Assembly: GCF_030247185.1 (NCBI RefSeq)
Contig: NC_080572.1
Span: forward strand, 171,312,975-171,376,974
Origin: Malaya genurostris
Lineage: Eukaryota > Arthropoda > Insecta > Diptera > Culicidae
Reading direction: 5' to 3'
Length of the DNA stretch: 64,000 nt
Below the pieces are notes generated by a model that saw only the letters and a list, made by a program, of their open reading frames with translations, searched no databases and had not been told where the DNA came from. Position 1 is the stretch's first letter; the number at the start of each line of letters is the position of its first letter. The translations under genes and the position numbers were made by a program. Shown here one piece after another: positions 33,641-44,445 of the stretch.

Positions 33641-36600
33641 TAGTCGAAATAATGAAGGTCATCACTCCTTTTTGTAAATGGAAATACATTGGAGACACAA
33701 TTTTCCGAAGTCCTCTTACACAATAAAGAGCAATGACTTTTCCAAAACTATGCTGTTGCAGCGTTTTGCATTGTGCTTCAATGAAATAAATGCATTTCTC
33801 AATGAAAAAAGTATTAATCACTTTGAATTAAAGAATGACGAATGGTTGCAAAAATTTTGCTTTCGGCAAATATTTACCGTTCGTTCATTAGTTCGAAAAT
33901 TGAATTGATTACAATGCGTTTGGTAATAAAATTTTCGTCGATCTGTCAAAATCTACTCAGCAGCTCTGTAAACACAATGAACTTTAACGGATGTTTCGTT
34001 GAATTGTATGTCCATTCCATACCAAATTCAAAGAGTATTCGGTTTATTTATAATTTATAATTTCTCCACTTCTGTGCAAAAAATTGCAATAAAAATATGT
34101 GGAATGATATTGAAGACTTTTCAACTGGTTCACTCAAATTTCACCCTTTTCAAATTTATAAAGTGGTCGTAGTTTTACAATTTACTGTCATTGATTATCA
34201 AATTAACAGAAGTTATATAATTGTTATATAATTATATACTTAATGCTGTATTTGTACCGTACTCGGTGATTATCCAGATTTACCGTTCTATTTGAATTTT
34301 TATTTAAACAAGTTCTTTGAGCCACCGTGTGCTCGTCTGATCGCTCTGTAAAAACTCGCATAATTTCTGTAAAACATCATGATTTTTTCTTTCATTTCCC
34401 AAAAGTTTTTGTCGAAAAGATACCGAACAGCTAAATGGAATCAAAGTGGCTAAATCTAAAGAGCTGAATCAATTGTCTTAACCAGCTTCAACTCCAAATG
34501 AAATCAGAACAAATTGGCTCAAGTAGCACACTGTTCTGGTTATTTGGAGATTTGTACCATATATTTGATAGCAATTGCACTCAGAACTGGGATGGGTTTT
34601 GCTCCAAGCGACAACCCAGTAAAACTGTAAGCACAGAGTACCCAGTCAATTTTTTGACACAAGAATTGGTTTGCTTTGAAGAATTATTCAATTGTTTTGA
34701 AGAAGAATTCAGAGCGATAAATTATTTAATATTCAATTTCTGAAGCACTATTGCGATAAGCTCAGTGCATCTGTTGAAACGAATTACTTCAGTACTGTTA
34801 TAGAAAAATTGAAAATGAATTTGTTGACCGATTTCAGTAATTCAAAGTTAACAGAACAACTCTGACACTCGAACTCTATAATAAATCCTGTTAACACAAA
34901 TAGTAACAATATCCATTTCGAGCCATTTAGATTAGTTTCTTATAAAAGAAAAATATTATTTATTCAAGTACTATTTATTGTTGTTATGGAAAGATTTGTG
35001 GCTCTTTAAAAAGTTTGGATTTTTTGCACTAGGTGAATTGAAACAGGTTTTTTTATGTATGTTTTGCTATCTAAATATTCGTCTTTACTATTGATCACTA
35101 ATGTCATACATTTACTACATAGTATATAGGATGTGATAACGAATTATAGGATATGATTTCGAGCTTAGTTTTGGCTTTCCATTAATGTCTGCCACCATTT
35201 CAGCAGTATTCAAGGTGGCGTTATTGCGGAAATATATTCGTACATTCGTTCAAGTTTGCGGTCGTGGAAATTGGGTCACTTTGTTTCACTTCCCAAAAGG
35301 TGGTTCTTTGTTGTTTTGAACTGTTATGTGAAACAAGTTTTTTGTATTTACATTTTAGTGTGTGACGATACTTGCTTTTGATATCACTATTACTTTACAC
35401 ACATGACAAATTCAAGAGTAGATAAAATGCTATTTAAAATTAAAGTTGGGATCAATTAATCCTAATAGAAATGTGCAAAAAGTGTTAGAAATGCAACTGT
35501 ATAAGTGCAATGTACATAACCCCAATTTAAGCAATGTAGAGGAAACCGCAAAAGTTTTGGTAATAAGTGAGAAAGAAAAGTGAAAAGAAATTTGTGAAAC
35601 GGAATTGAACTCTTGTGAAGATTTATCTCGCAGAAAGTAACTGGTCACTCAAAATGTGCGAACTCTCTTGAACTTTTCGGAATAGCTGAACAATGGACAA
35701 CGATTTCCACCAGAGAAGCAGCCAGTGCGTATAAAATGCTGATATATTAGCAAAGCAAATCAACCACAAAAATTAAGGTGTTGAAAGAATCAGACAACGC
35801 CAATCTCAACCGAAAGTCTGACGAGCTCTCAGGATATGACGAGAGAAGATTCGGACAGTTGAGATGCATTTTATTTTAATTTATACATTGAATAGCTCTT
35901 GCAGTGATCTTCCACATGCGTCAGCAACTAGAGAAGATTATTGAAACGGGAGAAATCTAATAACGAGTCAGCGGAAAAATGGGGTCATAAATATTACGTG
36001 CCATCATCCTCCTGGATCAGGTGTGCGCATCAGTGGTTTATATTCGCAACTAGCGAGCAAGTCAAGTTGAACGTCTGAACCAGAGCAAAATATTTAGCGT
36101 TGTGCATGTGAATATTCAAACAGTAATCTGTTATGCGCTGTATAACCGGGATAAGCATTTATGAACGAACTATTCCGCATTTCTGATATCACTGGGTATC
36201 GGTGATGGTTGGATGCAAGTTTCTCATTTTACCGTTTGAACTAGTTCACAACTTCTACGCCAACTGGTTTCTTCGTGTTAGATTGAGAGCAGATCCAGGC
36301 GTTTGTTCATTTATTATATAGAACATGGCTGGCGTGTTAATACTCGAGAATTTCAAAAGGCTGTTAAAGAAACACGTTACTTTGAAGAAACCGGAGAGAC
36401 TTTTGCTTTTGCGTGTAGAAGCATTTTCATTGAACAAATTTGCAGGATTTTAGTTACGTTGATCGTAACGGTAATTAGTTGCTCATTACGAACGGAAATG
36501 AGTCGAACAAACTAAAATTATACCTCTAATGCAATAAGTTAAGTTGTCTGCTTAACAAAATCAGTGTAAGGAAATAAAAAACAAAAGTGGAAGCAGAGTC

Positions 36601-36784
36601 AGCAGTGTATAGGGTAATTCCATGACACGGTACGATCCTACTGACACTTCAAATCCTTTCTGGTTGAAGCTCTAACATAATTAAACTAACAACAGTTTTT
36701 ATCACATCACAGGAAAGTGGATCGTTTAGTACGAAGAGAAGTACTGCAGTAATATTTCTAAGCAAGCCTAAACGCCAACTTCAA
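33641..36784. other. Non-coding, nothing recognised apart from a short repeat at 34495
   Basis: About 3.1 kb of AT-rich DNA. ATTGGCTCAAGTAGCA at 34511 links to the dispersed repeat at 7985-8180. The small frames (33678-33908, 35430-35648, 36303-36515) lack motifs. No gene is supported. Confidence 0.5.
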
Positions 36785-37022
36785 TCACCGAAATCAGACA
36801 TCCAAGCTCACAGCATTTTGTTTAAAAAACCTGTATAAATTATTTATTGAAAATCTCTGTTGCGCGCAATTTTACACGCATGAATTACCATTGTATCCAA
36901 GAGCCCATTAACGATGGCTGAGTTCCTGTATAGGCAAATTGGTACTTGGTGATCACTTTACCAAACAACCGTTAAATTTCTGACACATGTTGAGATCTTT
37001 ACTTGGATGTCTGTTCTCTGTG
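36785..37022 (-). mobile_element. Second copy of the CACATAGAACAGA MITE (reverse)
   Basis: Inverse of 25440-25710. The right end CTTGGATGTCTGTTCTCTGTG is well kept; the left end keeps only CAGACATCCAAG. Shared blocks include AAACAACCGTTAAATTTCTG and CACGCATGAATTACCATTG. Confidence 0.6.
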
Positions 37023-37479
37023 CCTCATTACGGTTGCATACAATTGCATTTCGGAGAGGTGTACAATATTCTTCTAATTTAAAAGCTATATTTCAGCACG
37101 GTTAGATTTTAGTAACATAGCGAAGACCGAAGCTTAACCGGACACGGGGCTAAATCGGATAGCTTAAACATCTTATACATTTTTTCGATCCATCGATTGA
37201 CTTCGTAAACGAGCTTAGTTGTGACTAGCGGACGTCAGTTTGTTAGATCACGTTGAGTCAACTCAGTTTGGCGTTAATCGTGTTCATGTCTAGACGTGCA
37301 CGTCCTTTACTGATTTGTTTTAAAAGTTTGCTTATTTTTCGAGTTTGTTTGATTTCTATACATTGTAACGAAGGTATGATTAATGCTTTTGAAAGTTCAT
37401 ATCGTGCTGAATCCAGTGATTATTGAGTAGTTATTTGGATTTGGTACCGGTTTTGTGCTAAGAGCACATAACTAATTTC
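37023..37479. other. Non-coding, partial direct repeats
   Basis: GTGATTATTGAGT and TAGTTATTTGGATTTGGTA (37417-37447) recur at 37785 and 37689, flanking and inside the next foldback. No gene. Confidence 0.4.
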
Positions 37480-37795
37480 CCTTTTTTACGTTTCAATTCC
37501 GGTTCATCAGTGCGTCATCAGTTTATGTTGAACTGCTGACGCGACCTAACGGTTCAACATAAACCACTGAGCAGACGTAAAGTTAGTGCTATTTGCAAAA
37601 CATTTATGGCACCGAAGTGCCATGTCTTTTATTACTAATGTACCGACAGAGAACGAAACTAAGTGACTACGTTCTGGCCGCCAACAGATCGTAGTTATTT
37701 GGATTTGGTATGTTGAACCGTTAGGTGGCGTTAGCAGTTCAACATAAACTGCCTGACGCACTGATGAGCCGAAGGCGAAACGTAAAAAGTGATTA
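37480..37795. mobile_element. Foldback MITE with ~65-bp inverted ends
   Basis: The left end (TTTTTTACGTTTC, GGTTCATCAGTGCGTCA, AGTTTATGTTGAACTGCT) is the inverse of the right end (AGCAGTTCAACATAAACTG, TGACGCACTGATGAGCC, GAAACGTAAAAAG). Related ends appear at 60843-60935 and 62525-62617 (CACGTTTCGTCTCCGATGCA, ATCAGTTTGTATTGAGCTGT, AACATAAACCGCTAAGCAGA). No coding capacity. Confidence 0.65.
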
Positions 37796-38549
37796 TTGAG
37801 TGTTTTCGTTTACGTGGAAAATTAAATTATTATTGCTTTTTTTCATAAATATGTTTGTTGCTTAATGTAATATACATCAGTTTTTCTTCGCCGTAGCTTC
37901 CACCATATATAGTAATAATCTTATATATTTCGAATATAAAACATAACAGCCACCCAAAAAATTTTTTTTCATTTAACTATTTTCTTTCGGTAAAGAACTC
38001 GAATATATTCGAACCGCAGTTTTTTATTTCAATATGGAACGTGGAACTTTCGAGATATGATTTTTTGAAGTTTCGCGTTCACAAAAAAAGCCTTATTTCA
38101 ACAACCTCTTTTCCTTAGCTTTCAAATAAGCGATTTCATAAAACAACTTTTAAAGTTAATTTAATGAAAAACGTTAAAAATAATAAATAAATCAAAAAAA
38201 AAAATTAAAACTTGGGCCTAATTTCTATTCTTTTTTTAGTTGAAAAAAAAGCCTTAGGGGTTTAACTCAATCTTGGCAAAGTTTCAGAGTGGAAAGATTG
38301 ATACTTTCGGAGCAGTGAATTTTTCAACCACGACCCGCACGCGCGGAGCGTACCGCAGCGCAACTCGCTTGAATACGAGCTTAACTTATCGACATATGTC
38401 GCGCCACTGATCGAATCCTAACTTTGACAGTTTATTGTTAGCAACGTTTTTGTTAAGATTGCGCTGTAAAACTAAATTCAAAAATCAAAAACATTCGTTG
38501 AGTCCAGTTTCTTCTTCCCTTCTTGAGAAATTCGATTTTTTGCAAGCAA

Positions 38550-39121
38550 ATGATGTTTTGTGTGCACCGTGTAGGCAGAAATCGATTTAAAATTGGGACA
38601 AAGGATTTACGTGAGTATTAAAAAGTTGCGAAATGATGCAATTTTCACTATTCAGCTGTGAGGGAAAATTCTGCTGATGCAATAGCGATCACAGATTCTG
38701 CATTCCCTGAGACTGATGACAATGTGTCTATATTCAGCGACTATACAGAAGTAGTTCTTACATTTACTTACATTGTAACATTGCATTTCACAAATTTTAA
38801 AATATCGATTGCCTTTTCAGAATGAATCATATTTGCCTTCCGGTTATCTCACGGAATTGAAACAAAAATTTCATGCAAAAGATGCAACTAAATCCGAGAA
38901 TGAGGATTTTAACTGTTTTGCCAAGAAACTGGAGTATTCGTAAGACAGCAAATACGATGAACACATCAAGATGTTTTGTTACGAAATAAAACAACGTGGA
39001 AAAAAACGATTATTGCGATTCAGGGAACAAAAAGTAAAAACTAATTGTTTTATCAAACTTTTGATGTCTTTATATTAAAAATCACGAATATTTATCTTTA
39101 CAGAAAAACAATTTCTTCTGA
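38550..39121 (+). pseudogene. Possible spliced gene inside the long-TIR element, one internal stop
   Basis: Starting at ATGATG (38550) four stretches join in frame through plausible insect splice sites: 38550-38610 (donor GTGAGT), 38656-38750 (acceptor TTCACTATTCAG, donor GTAGTT), 38821-39033 (acceptor TTGCCTTTTCAG, donor GTAAAA) and 39104-39121 (acceptor TTATCTTTACAG), ending TGA. The phases agree at every junction. The encoded stretch reads MMFCVHRVGRNRFKIGTKDL, then ITDSAFPETDDNVSIFSDY, then SYLPSGYLTELKQKF, then DEHIKMFCYEIKQRGKKR. A TAA at 38941 interrupts exon 3. I do not recognise the protein; it is basic towards its end. The first intron would be only 45 bp. Chance alignment of splice motifs cannot be excluded. 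Confidence 0.35.
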
Positions 39122-40118
39122 AATAACAATTAAAGTCAAGCAGGGAAACTCAAAAAACCCAACGCAACGATTTTTTTTTATTTTTGCTAACATGAGTCTT
39201 AATGTTAAACGAATTGCAGTAACCCAAGTAACAATTTTTGTTACGCTAGCTTGTTTGTGACTAGTTTGCAACCAGATATTTGAGTGATTGTTGCTACGCG
39301 TAACCACTTGCATGACTCAAAAAGCGCAGTTTCTACTAGTTGTTAAGTCGGTTAAAAATAAGTTGTCGTTACGTTGTAATGCCATACTGAAATAACTTAT
39401 CTTTTCATAACTTGAAAATTACTTGTTTTCAAGTAAACTAGTTGAAACTTAGTCACCATCGACATTATAAACATTGAATGAATCCAGAATACTTCTCTAT
39501 CATCAATAAAAAGGCAGAAGAGTACTTTAAATCACAAACTTGATACAAGGTACAAATTTCACAACGATTTTAAAACTATCGAGCGGAATTTAATATTACC
39601 TAACTATTTTTCACGCGCCTTCAATCAAAATCAGTTTATAAAGATATAAAAAATAAACAACCAAATAACCCTATGTTCAGAATGCTTAAAATTATTTCAA
39701 GTAGAGTGATTTCTCATCATTTCAAATTCATATATCATGAGAATTATAATATTATCACAATCGATGTTCAATCCCTCTATTATTTTCTTCGTGTTTATGA
39801 CAGTGCGTAGAGCAAAAATGTCTATTCTGCCTTACACTATTTTCGCAAAAAGTAGTTTTGAAAAAAGTAATATGATGGTTTTATTTATGTTTCATACACT
39901 TCTTGAGACTTCATATTGTGTTCGCCATATTCAAGCCAACAAAAGTTTTTTGTTTGCCTTTTCGTTATCATAACGTTGGGAAAACCTACCAAAAACTATA
40001 TGAATCAATGAAGAAATTATATGTAATAATTTTATAATATCTACGTTATTGCAATATCTATTCATAGTAACGATTCACATATACGCTAACGTATTTATAA
40101 TGGTTTCGCAACGGAAAA

Positions 40119-40640
40119 TAAACCTTTTTCAACTAGTAGCTAAAAGCAGAGCGGTGATTAAAGATATGTTAGAATCAAGTAACGAGAACTTACAAATTAT
40201 AGTTAGTTCAATGTTTACGTTATAAAGAAACACCGCTGTCACCTTGTTTTAACCAGTATAACATAAAAAATCATGTTCGTTCTCTTGTTGCAACACAGTT
40301 GGGTTAAGTGGTATCAAAACTAGTTACGGGTTGCTACTATTGAAGTCAAATAAACTTATTTTCAACTAGTAGCTAGAAGCATTGTTGTGAATTAAGATAT
40401 GTTTGGATGAAGTAACGATAGCTTATAAATTATATTTAATAAATTATATTAAATTTGACACAAAGATGTTATGATTGGAAACCTAAATAACTATTTCGTA
40501 ACTAGTTATGTTATGATGAAACATTGCTGTCACCATGTTTTAACCAGTATAACATGAAAAACATATTCGTGCTCTTTTTGCAACATAGTTTGGACTTTGT
40601 CGTATCAGAACTAGTTGCGAATTGCTACTTGGGAACTGTA
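40119..40640 (+). repeat. Imperfect tandem duplication (~250 bp unit)
   Basis: Unit 1 starts ATAAACCTTTTTCAACTAGTAGC (40119) and unit 2 ATAAACTTATTTTCAACTAGTAGC (40358). Both continue with GATTAAAGATATGTT/GAATTAAGATATGTT, AGTAACGA..(A/G)CTTA, GCTGTCACC(T/A)TGTTTTAACC and AGTATAACAT.AAAAA. The unit lies next to the right arm of the long-TIR element. Confidence 0.65.
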
Positions 40641-41085
40641 ACGTTGCTAACAATAAACTGTCAAAGTTAGGATTCGATCAGTGGCGCAACATATGTCGGT
40701 TAGTTAAGCTCGTATTCGAGCCAGTTGCGCTGCGGTACGCTCCGCGCGTGCGGGTCGTGATTGAAATATTCACTGCTCCGAAAGAATCAATCTCTCCACT
40801 CTGAAACTTTGCCAAGATTGAGTTGAACCCCTAAGGTTTCTTTTTTCAACTAAAAAAATCAGGCCCAAGTTTGAATTTATTTTATTTGTTTAATAATTTT
40901 TAACTTTTTTCATTAAATTAACTTTAAAGGTTGTTTTATGAAATCGACTATTTGAAAACTAAGGAAAATACGCACATTTCATATCTTGGACGAATTTTTG
41001 TATCTTTATTAGAAAATTCCCCGTACCATATTGAAATAACAAAATACGTGTCGAATATTTTCGAGTTCTTTACCGAAAAAAAAGT

Positions 41086-41821
41086 ACGACTTGCGGTTCT
41101 GGAGTAAAGGCGTAAAATACACAAAAAGATGTAAAAAAGTAAACTCTTTACAAAGAGGTCAAGATGTCAGAGATGGCTGGACCGATTTTTATCAAACTAG
41201 TTGCCAATTAAAGATCTCCTCTGCGGCTTGAACGCTATTGAATATTTTTGAGATAGGATGTTTACTTTCGAGTTACATGATGTTTAATACTGTTGCATAC
41301 AATTGTTTCTAATGTCGGCAACATATTCGTTCGAATATGATATATGTATTAGAAAGATAGCAGTATTTTCGAATTCAAATGACGAAATGACGGCTCAAAG
41401 TATTTCTGCATATGTGCGCTTAGACCGTACTTTTAAAAATGCTTCATTTTGTCTTTGCGCAACTTGTATGCAGCGCATATTGGAAGATCATGAGGACTCA
41501 CTGCAATAGATTCATTTTTCAATTTATTTATTTCAATCATTATCTGGATGGGGCCCTTCACATTTAATATATTTCTTTTTATTAGTACAGTAAGTAGCTG
41601 TGTCGCCTATTTTTTACAGTTCGTGTAATTCATAACATGATGTATGGAAAAATCGAACAGGAATGCGAACTCTATCGATTTGGACATGGCTAGGCAACGC
41701 AGACCCGGCGAATGTCACTCGAATGAATCTGAAGCATGATAAGTCTTGTTTCCTACTTCAAAAGATACTGAGTACAATTGCTTCCACTAGAGCGTCCTCA
41801 CTCCCTCAAGCATAGAGTTTT
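41086..41821. other. Non-coding, nothing recognised
   Basis: AT-rich. A 68-codon frame at 41303-41509 with a CxCxxC (CLCATCMQ) cluster is too short to assign. Confidence 0.4.
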
Positions 41822-42192
41822 TAAAACGACCAACTCCATGCTCAAGCAATTCATCATCTGAAAGACCGTCAACGTCTTTCGAAGGAATGAATACATGATA
41901 ATCGCGAGTAGATAATTCACATGTAACAATCTCATCAGTCTGCTGCTACTAGTGCGCGGATCTTGCCTTCAATGATTATCTCTTTGGTAGCGGGGAATCG
42001 CAATGTCAAGTCTTTAGAAATCTGGAATAAATTTAATGGCTTCAATTTGTACCGAAAATACTCGTAGACTATACATGGACCCACAGAAGTTTCGTTGTAC
42101 AACTTCGTGTTTTGCGAATTAGGAATCGTTCTTAAATTTTCGCCTGGTGGCAAAGATGGAGCATCTAGTTTCTCATCCATGAGATCTTCCAT
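41822..42192 (-). pseudogene. Unrecognised coding remnant, one frameshift
   Basis: A minus-strand frame MEDLMDEKLDAPSLPPGEN, then FRYKLKPLNLFQISKDLTL, then KEIIIEGKIRALVAAD ends at TGA 41935. In the next frame the text continues sensibly as TDEIVTCELSTRDYHVFIP, then KDVDGLSDDELLEHG. The joined composition looks like real protein, with one frame change near 41940. I do not recognise it. It could be a processed fragment of a host gene or of a retroelement Gag. No splice sites or poly(A) tail are evident. Confidence 0.35.
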
Positions 42193-42214
42193 TGAATAAA
42201 TATGCTTAAATTAC

Positions 42215-42497
42215 ACCTATTTGCCTTTGCACCCCTGTGTCTCCGCACTTCTGTGTCTCAGCACTTCTGCACTGTGCGTATGAATGGGAGGGCCTTCCTT
42301 GCCTATTTTCGAGTCCGAAACGCTCCGAATATTGGCTGTGCACCAGCCTTTGCTTGCGCCGCAGCGTTTTGCGATTGGCACCGACAGGTTTTTTACCTGC
42401 ATCTAGAGTTGTCTTCGTCTCGGCAGCAGCCGTTAACTTACAAGCCAGTAATAACGAAACACAACCTCTTTGCTTCAATGCTTTTTGATGAATGAAT
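42215..42497 (+). repeat. Dispersed repeat, second copy of the 7985-8180 family
   Basis: Aligns by eye with 7985-8180 from GAATATTGGCTGTG to AATGCTTTTTGATGAATGAA but carries extra internal sequence. At its left edge CTGTGTCTC(C/A)GCACTTCTG is duplicated in tandem (42236-42270). The frames on both strands here arise from the repeat. Confidence 0.55.
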
Positions 42498-43516
42498 TAT
42501 TATTGCTTTTCGAGCGAGAATCTCCCGAAATCAAAAACAGAAACAAACAAGAATTTTGATACGAAGCGAACAGTGTCAAAACTAAATAAAATGGAGGTTA
42601 AATCCGGACCACAACAAACGACAATAATAATAAGACACTGAATTGTACTGGATGACTGGAAAGAGAAAGTGTGCGAGCTTACCAAGGTTCTGCAGATGAG
42701 AAAGAAGCTTGGGTAAGGTTCTGCAGATGAGAAAGATATTCTGCCGCTGGATCTCGCACATAGTTATTTAGGACTAAAAAGACGAACGCAAGTGTACTTC
42801 GAGTACATATTTGACTGGATCCATTATTATACGCCAGATAATACAATGATTACCCGACAATGGACTGAAGTCGTTCTTCGAAGCGACACGATTGCCTGGA
42901 AGAGAAGGGAGGCTTCAGATGTCGGTTTTCTGAGATTGTCATGATATATAAAGGGTCCTACATGAAGCACATGAGCAACCATAACCAATGGTTTAGGGTT
43001 CCAATTACTTACCCATCTACCTTGTTCACCTGATTTGGCCTCCTCGAGCTATTATCTGTTCCCCTGAAGTCATCTCTGAGAAATCGATGTGAGTTTCGTT
43101 ATAAAGTTTTGAACCGCCACTTTCGGAACCTGATACCGAAACCTAAAGTAAGTTTATATGGTCATCAACTAATATGATCTACACATTTAAAAGATGTTTT
43201 ACTTTCTCCAGGAATCGAAGTAAGGGAGCTATCTCCGCTTATGTACATAAGCAATCGTCAGTAACATTATTTTGTTATCTGAGGGCCCCTCCCGAAACGA
43301 AATTCGGGGTACGGGCCTGCCATCTAGTGTTGTGATAATGCCATCGCTGGTCATTTAAGTGGTCTCATAATTACATAATTACAAACCTAATATCAGGAAT
43401 CAGAATTAATTGGCTCAAGTGGCACGTTACCTATTTATCGAAGTTTGTTGATTATATTCGAAAAGTTTAACATATGCCAATGAGAAAATTACAATTAGTC
43501 GTTTACGTTACTTATA
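42498..43516. other. Non-coding, small tandem repeat and repeat fragments
   Basis: AAGGTTCTGCAGATGAGAAAGA occurs twice (about 42683 and 42716). A diverged ACCGGAAGT-type unit lies near 43080-43200 and ATTGGCTCAAGTGGCACGTT near 43408. No intact gene. Confidence 0.45.
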
Positions 43517-44445
43517 CAGGGTGATTTTTTAAGAGCTTGAGAACTTTTTTAAACAATAAAACGCATAAAATTTGCAAAATCTCATCGGTTCTTTATTTTA
43601 AACGTTGGATTGGTACATGACATTTACTTTTTGAAGATAATTTCATTTAAATGTTGACCGCGGCTGCGTCTTAGGTGGTCCATTCGGAAAGTCCAATTTT
43701 GGGCAACTTTTTCGAGCATTTCGGCCGGAATAGCCCGAATTTCTTCGGAAATGTTGTCTTCCAAAGCTGGAATAGTTACTGGCTTATTTCTGTAGACTTT
43801 AGACTTGACGTAGCCCCACAAAAAATAGTCTAAAGGCGTCAAATCGCATGATCTTGGTGGCCAACTTACCGGTCCATTTCTTGAGATGAATTGTTCTCCG
43901 AAGTTTTCCCTCAAAATGGCCATAGAATCGCGAGCTGTGTGGCATGTAGCGCCATCTTGTTGAAACCACATGTCAACCAAGTTCAGTTCTTCCATTTTTG
44001 GCAACAAAAAGTTTGTTAGCATCGAACGATAGCGATCGCCATTCACTGTAACGTTGCGTCCAACAGCATCTTTGAAAAAATACGGTCCAATGATTCCACC
44101 AGCGTACAAACCACACCAAACAGTGCATTTTTCGGGATGCATGGGCAGTTCTTGAACGGCTTCTGGTTGCTCTTCACTCCAAATGCGGCAATTTTGCTTA
44201 TTTACGTAGCCATTCAACCAGAAATGAGCCTCATCGCTGAACAAAATTTGTCGATAAAAAAGCGGATTTTCTGCCAACTTTTCTAGGGCCCATTCACTGA
44301 TTTGCAAGCGTTGCTCGTTAGTAAGTCTATTCATGATGAAATGTCAGAGCATACTGAGCAAATAATAATGCATGAAAATCATAACCTCAAAAAATCTGAG
44401 CAAATACTAATGCATGAAAATCCTAACCTCAAAAAAATCACCTTT
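43517..44445 (-). mobile_element. DD41D (Visitor-type) Tc1/mariner element, internally deleted
   Basis: The left end is TA/CAGGGTGATTTTTTAAGAG (TA 43515-43516) and the right end, inverted, TA/AAAGGTGATTTTTTTGAGG (TA 44446-44447). One transposase frame fills most of the 929 bp. Close to the right end a unit of about 40 bp (GAGCAAATA.TAATGCATGA, then AAATC.TAACCTCAAAAAA) is tandemly duplicated at about 44357-44440. It is shorter than a full-length element because the N-terminal part of the gene is missing. Confidence 0.8.
43624..44334 (-). CDS. DD41D transposase with DNA-binding domain deleted
   Basis: A 236-residue intact frame starting MNRLTNEQRLQISEWALEK. The first dozen residues match the usual N-terminus of this family and then jump directly into the catalytic domain, so the helix-turn-helix region (roughly 140 residues from memory) has been removed in frame. 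The catalytic aspartates are in ILFSDEAHFWLNG, WFQQDGATCHTAR and RSCDLTPLDYFLWG. Counting from the second D to the D of PLDYF leaves 41 residues between, giving DD41D. The C-terminus is HLRRSRGQHLNEIIFKK. With the triad intact but no DNA-binding part it should not transpose itself. Confidence 0.85.
   Translation of the reverse strand: MNRLTNEQRLQISEWALEKLAENPLFYRQILFSDEAHFWLNGYVNKQNCRIWSEEQPEAVQELPMHPEKCTVWCGLYAGGIIGPYFFKDAVGRNVTVNGDRYRSMLTNFLLPKMEELNLVDMWFQQDGATCHTARDSMAILRENFGEQFISRNGPVSWPPRSCDLTPLDYFLWGYVKSKVYRNKPVTIPALEDNISEEIRAIPAEMLEKVAQNWTFRMDHLRRSRGQHLNEIIFKK

Larger units (their letters stand above)
37990..41085. mobile_element. 3.1-kb element with ~450-bp terminal inverted repeats
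   Basis: Arms 37990-38447 and 40641-41085 are inverse copies (outer anchor CGGTAAAGAACTCGAA, middle TTTCATAAAACAAC and CTTTAAAGTTAATTTAATG, inner GACAGTTTATTGTTAGCAAC). The inner parts, with the GC-rich CACGACCCGCACGCGCGGAG segment, are very similar; the outer parts differ more. Between the arms are a possible multi-exon coding remnant (38550-39121) and a tandem duplication (40119-40640). No target duplication could be recognised. Confidence 0.7.

Noticed and set aside
42202..42495. Overlapping frames of 82-97 codons on both strands
   Set aside because: They coincide with the dispersed repeat also present at 7985-8180, where the frames are not conserved.
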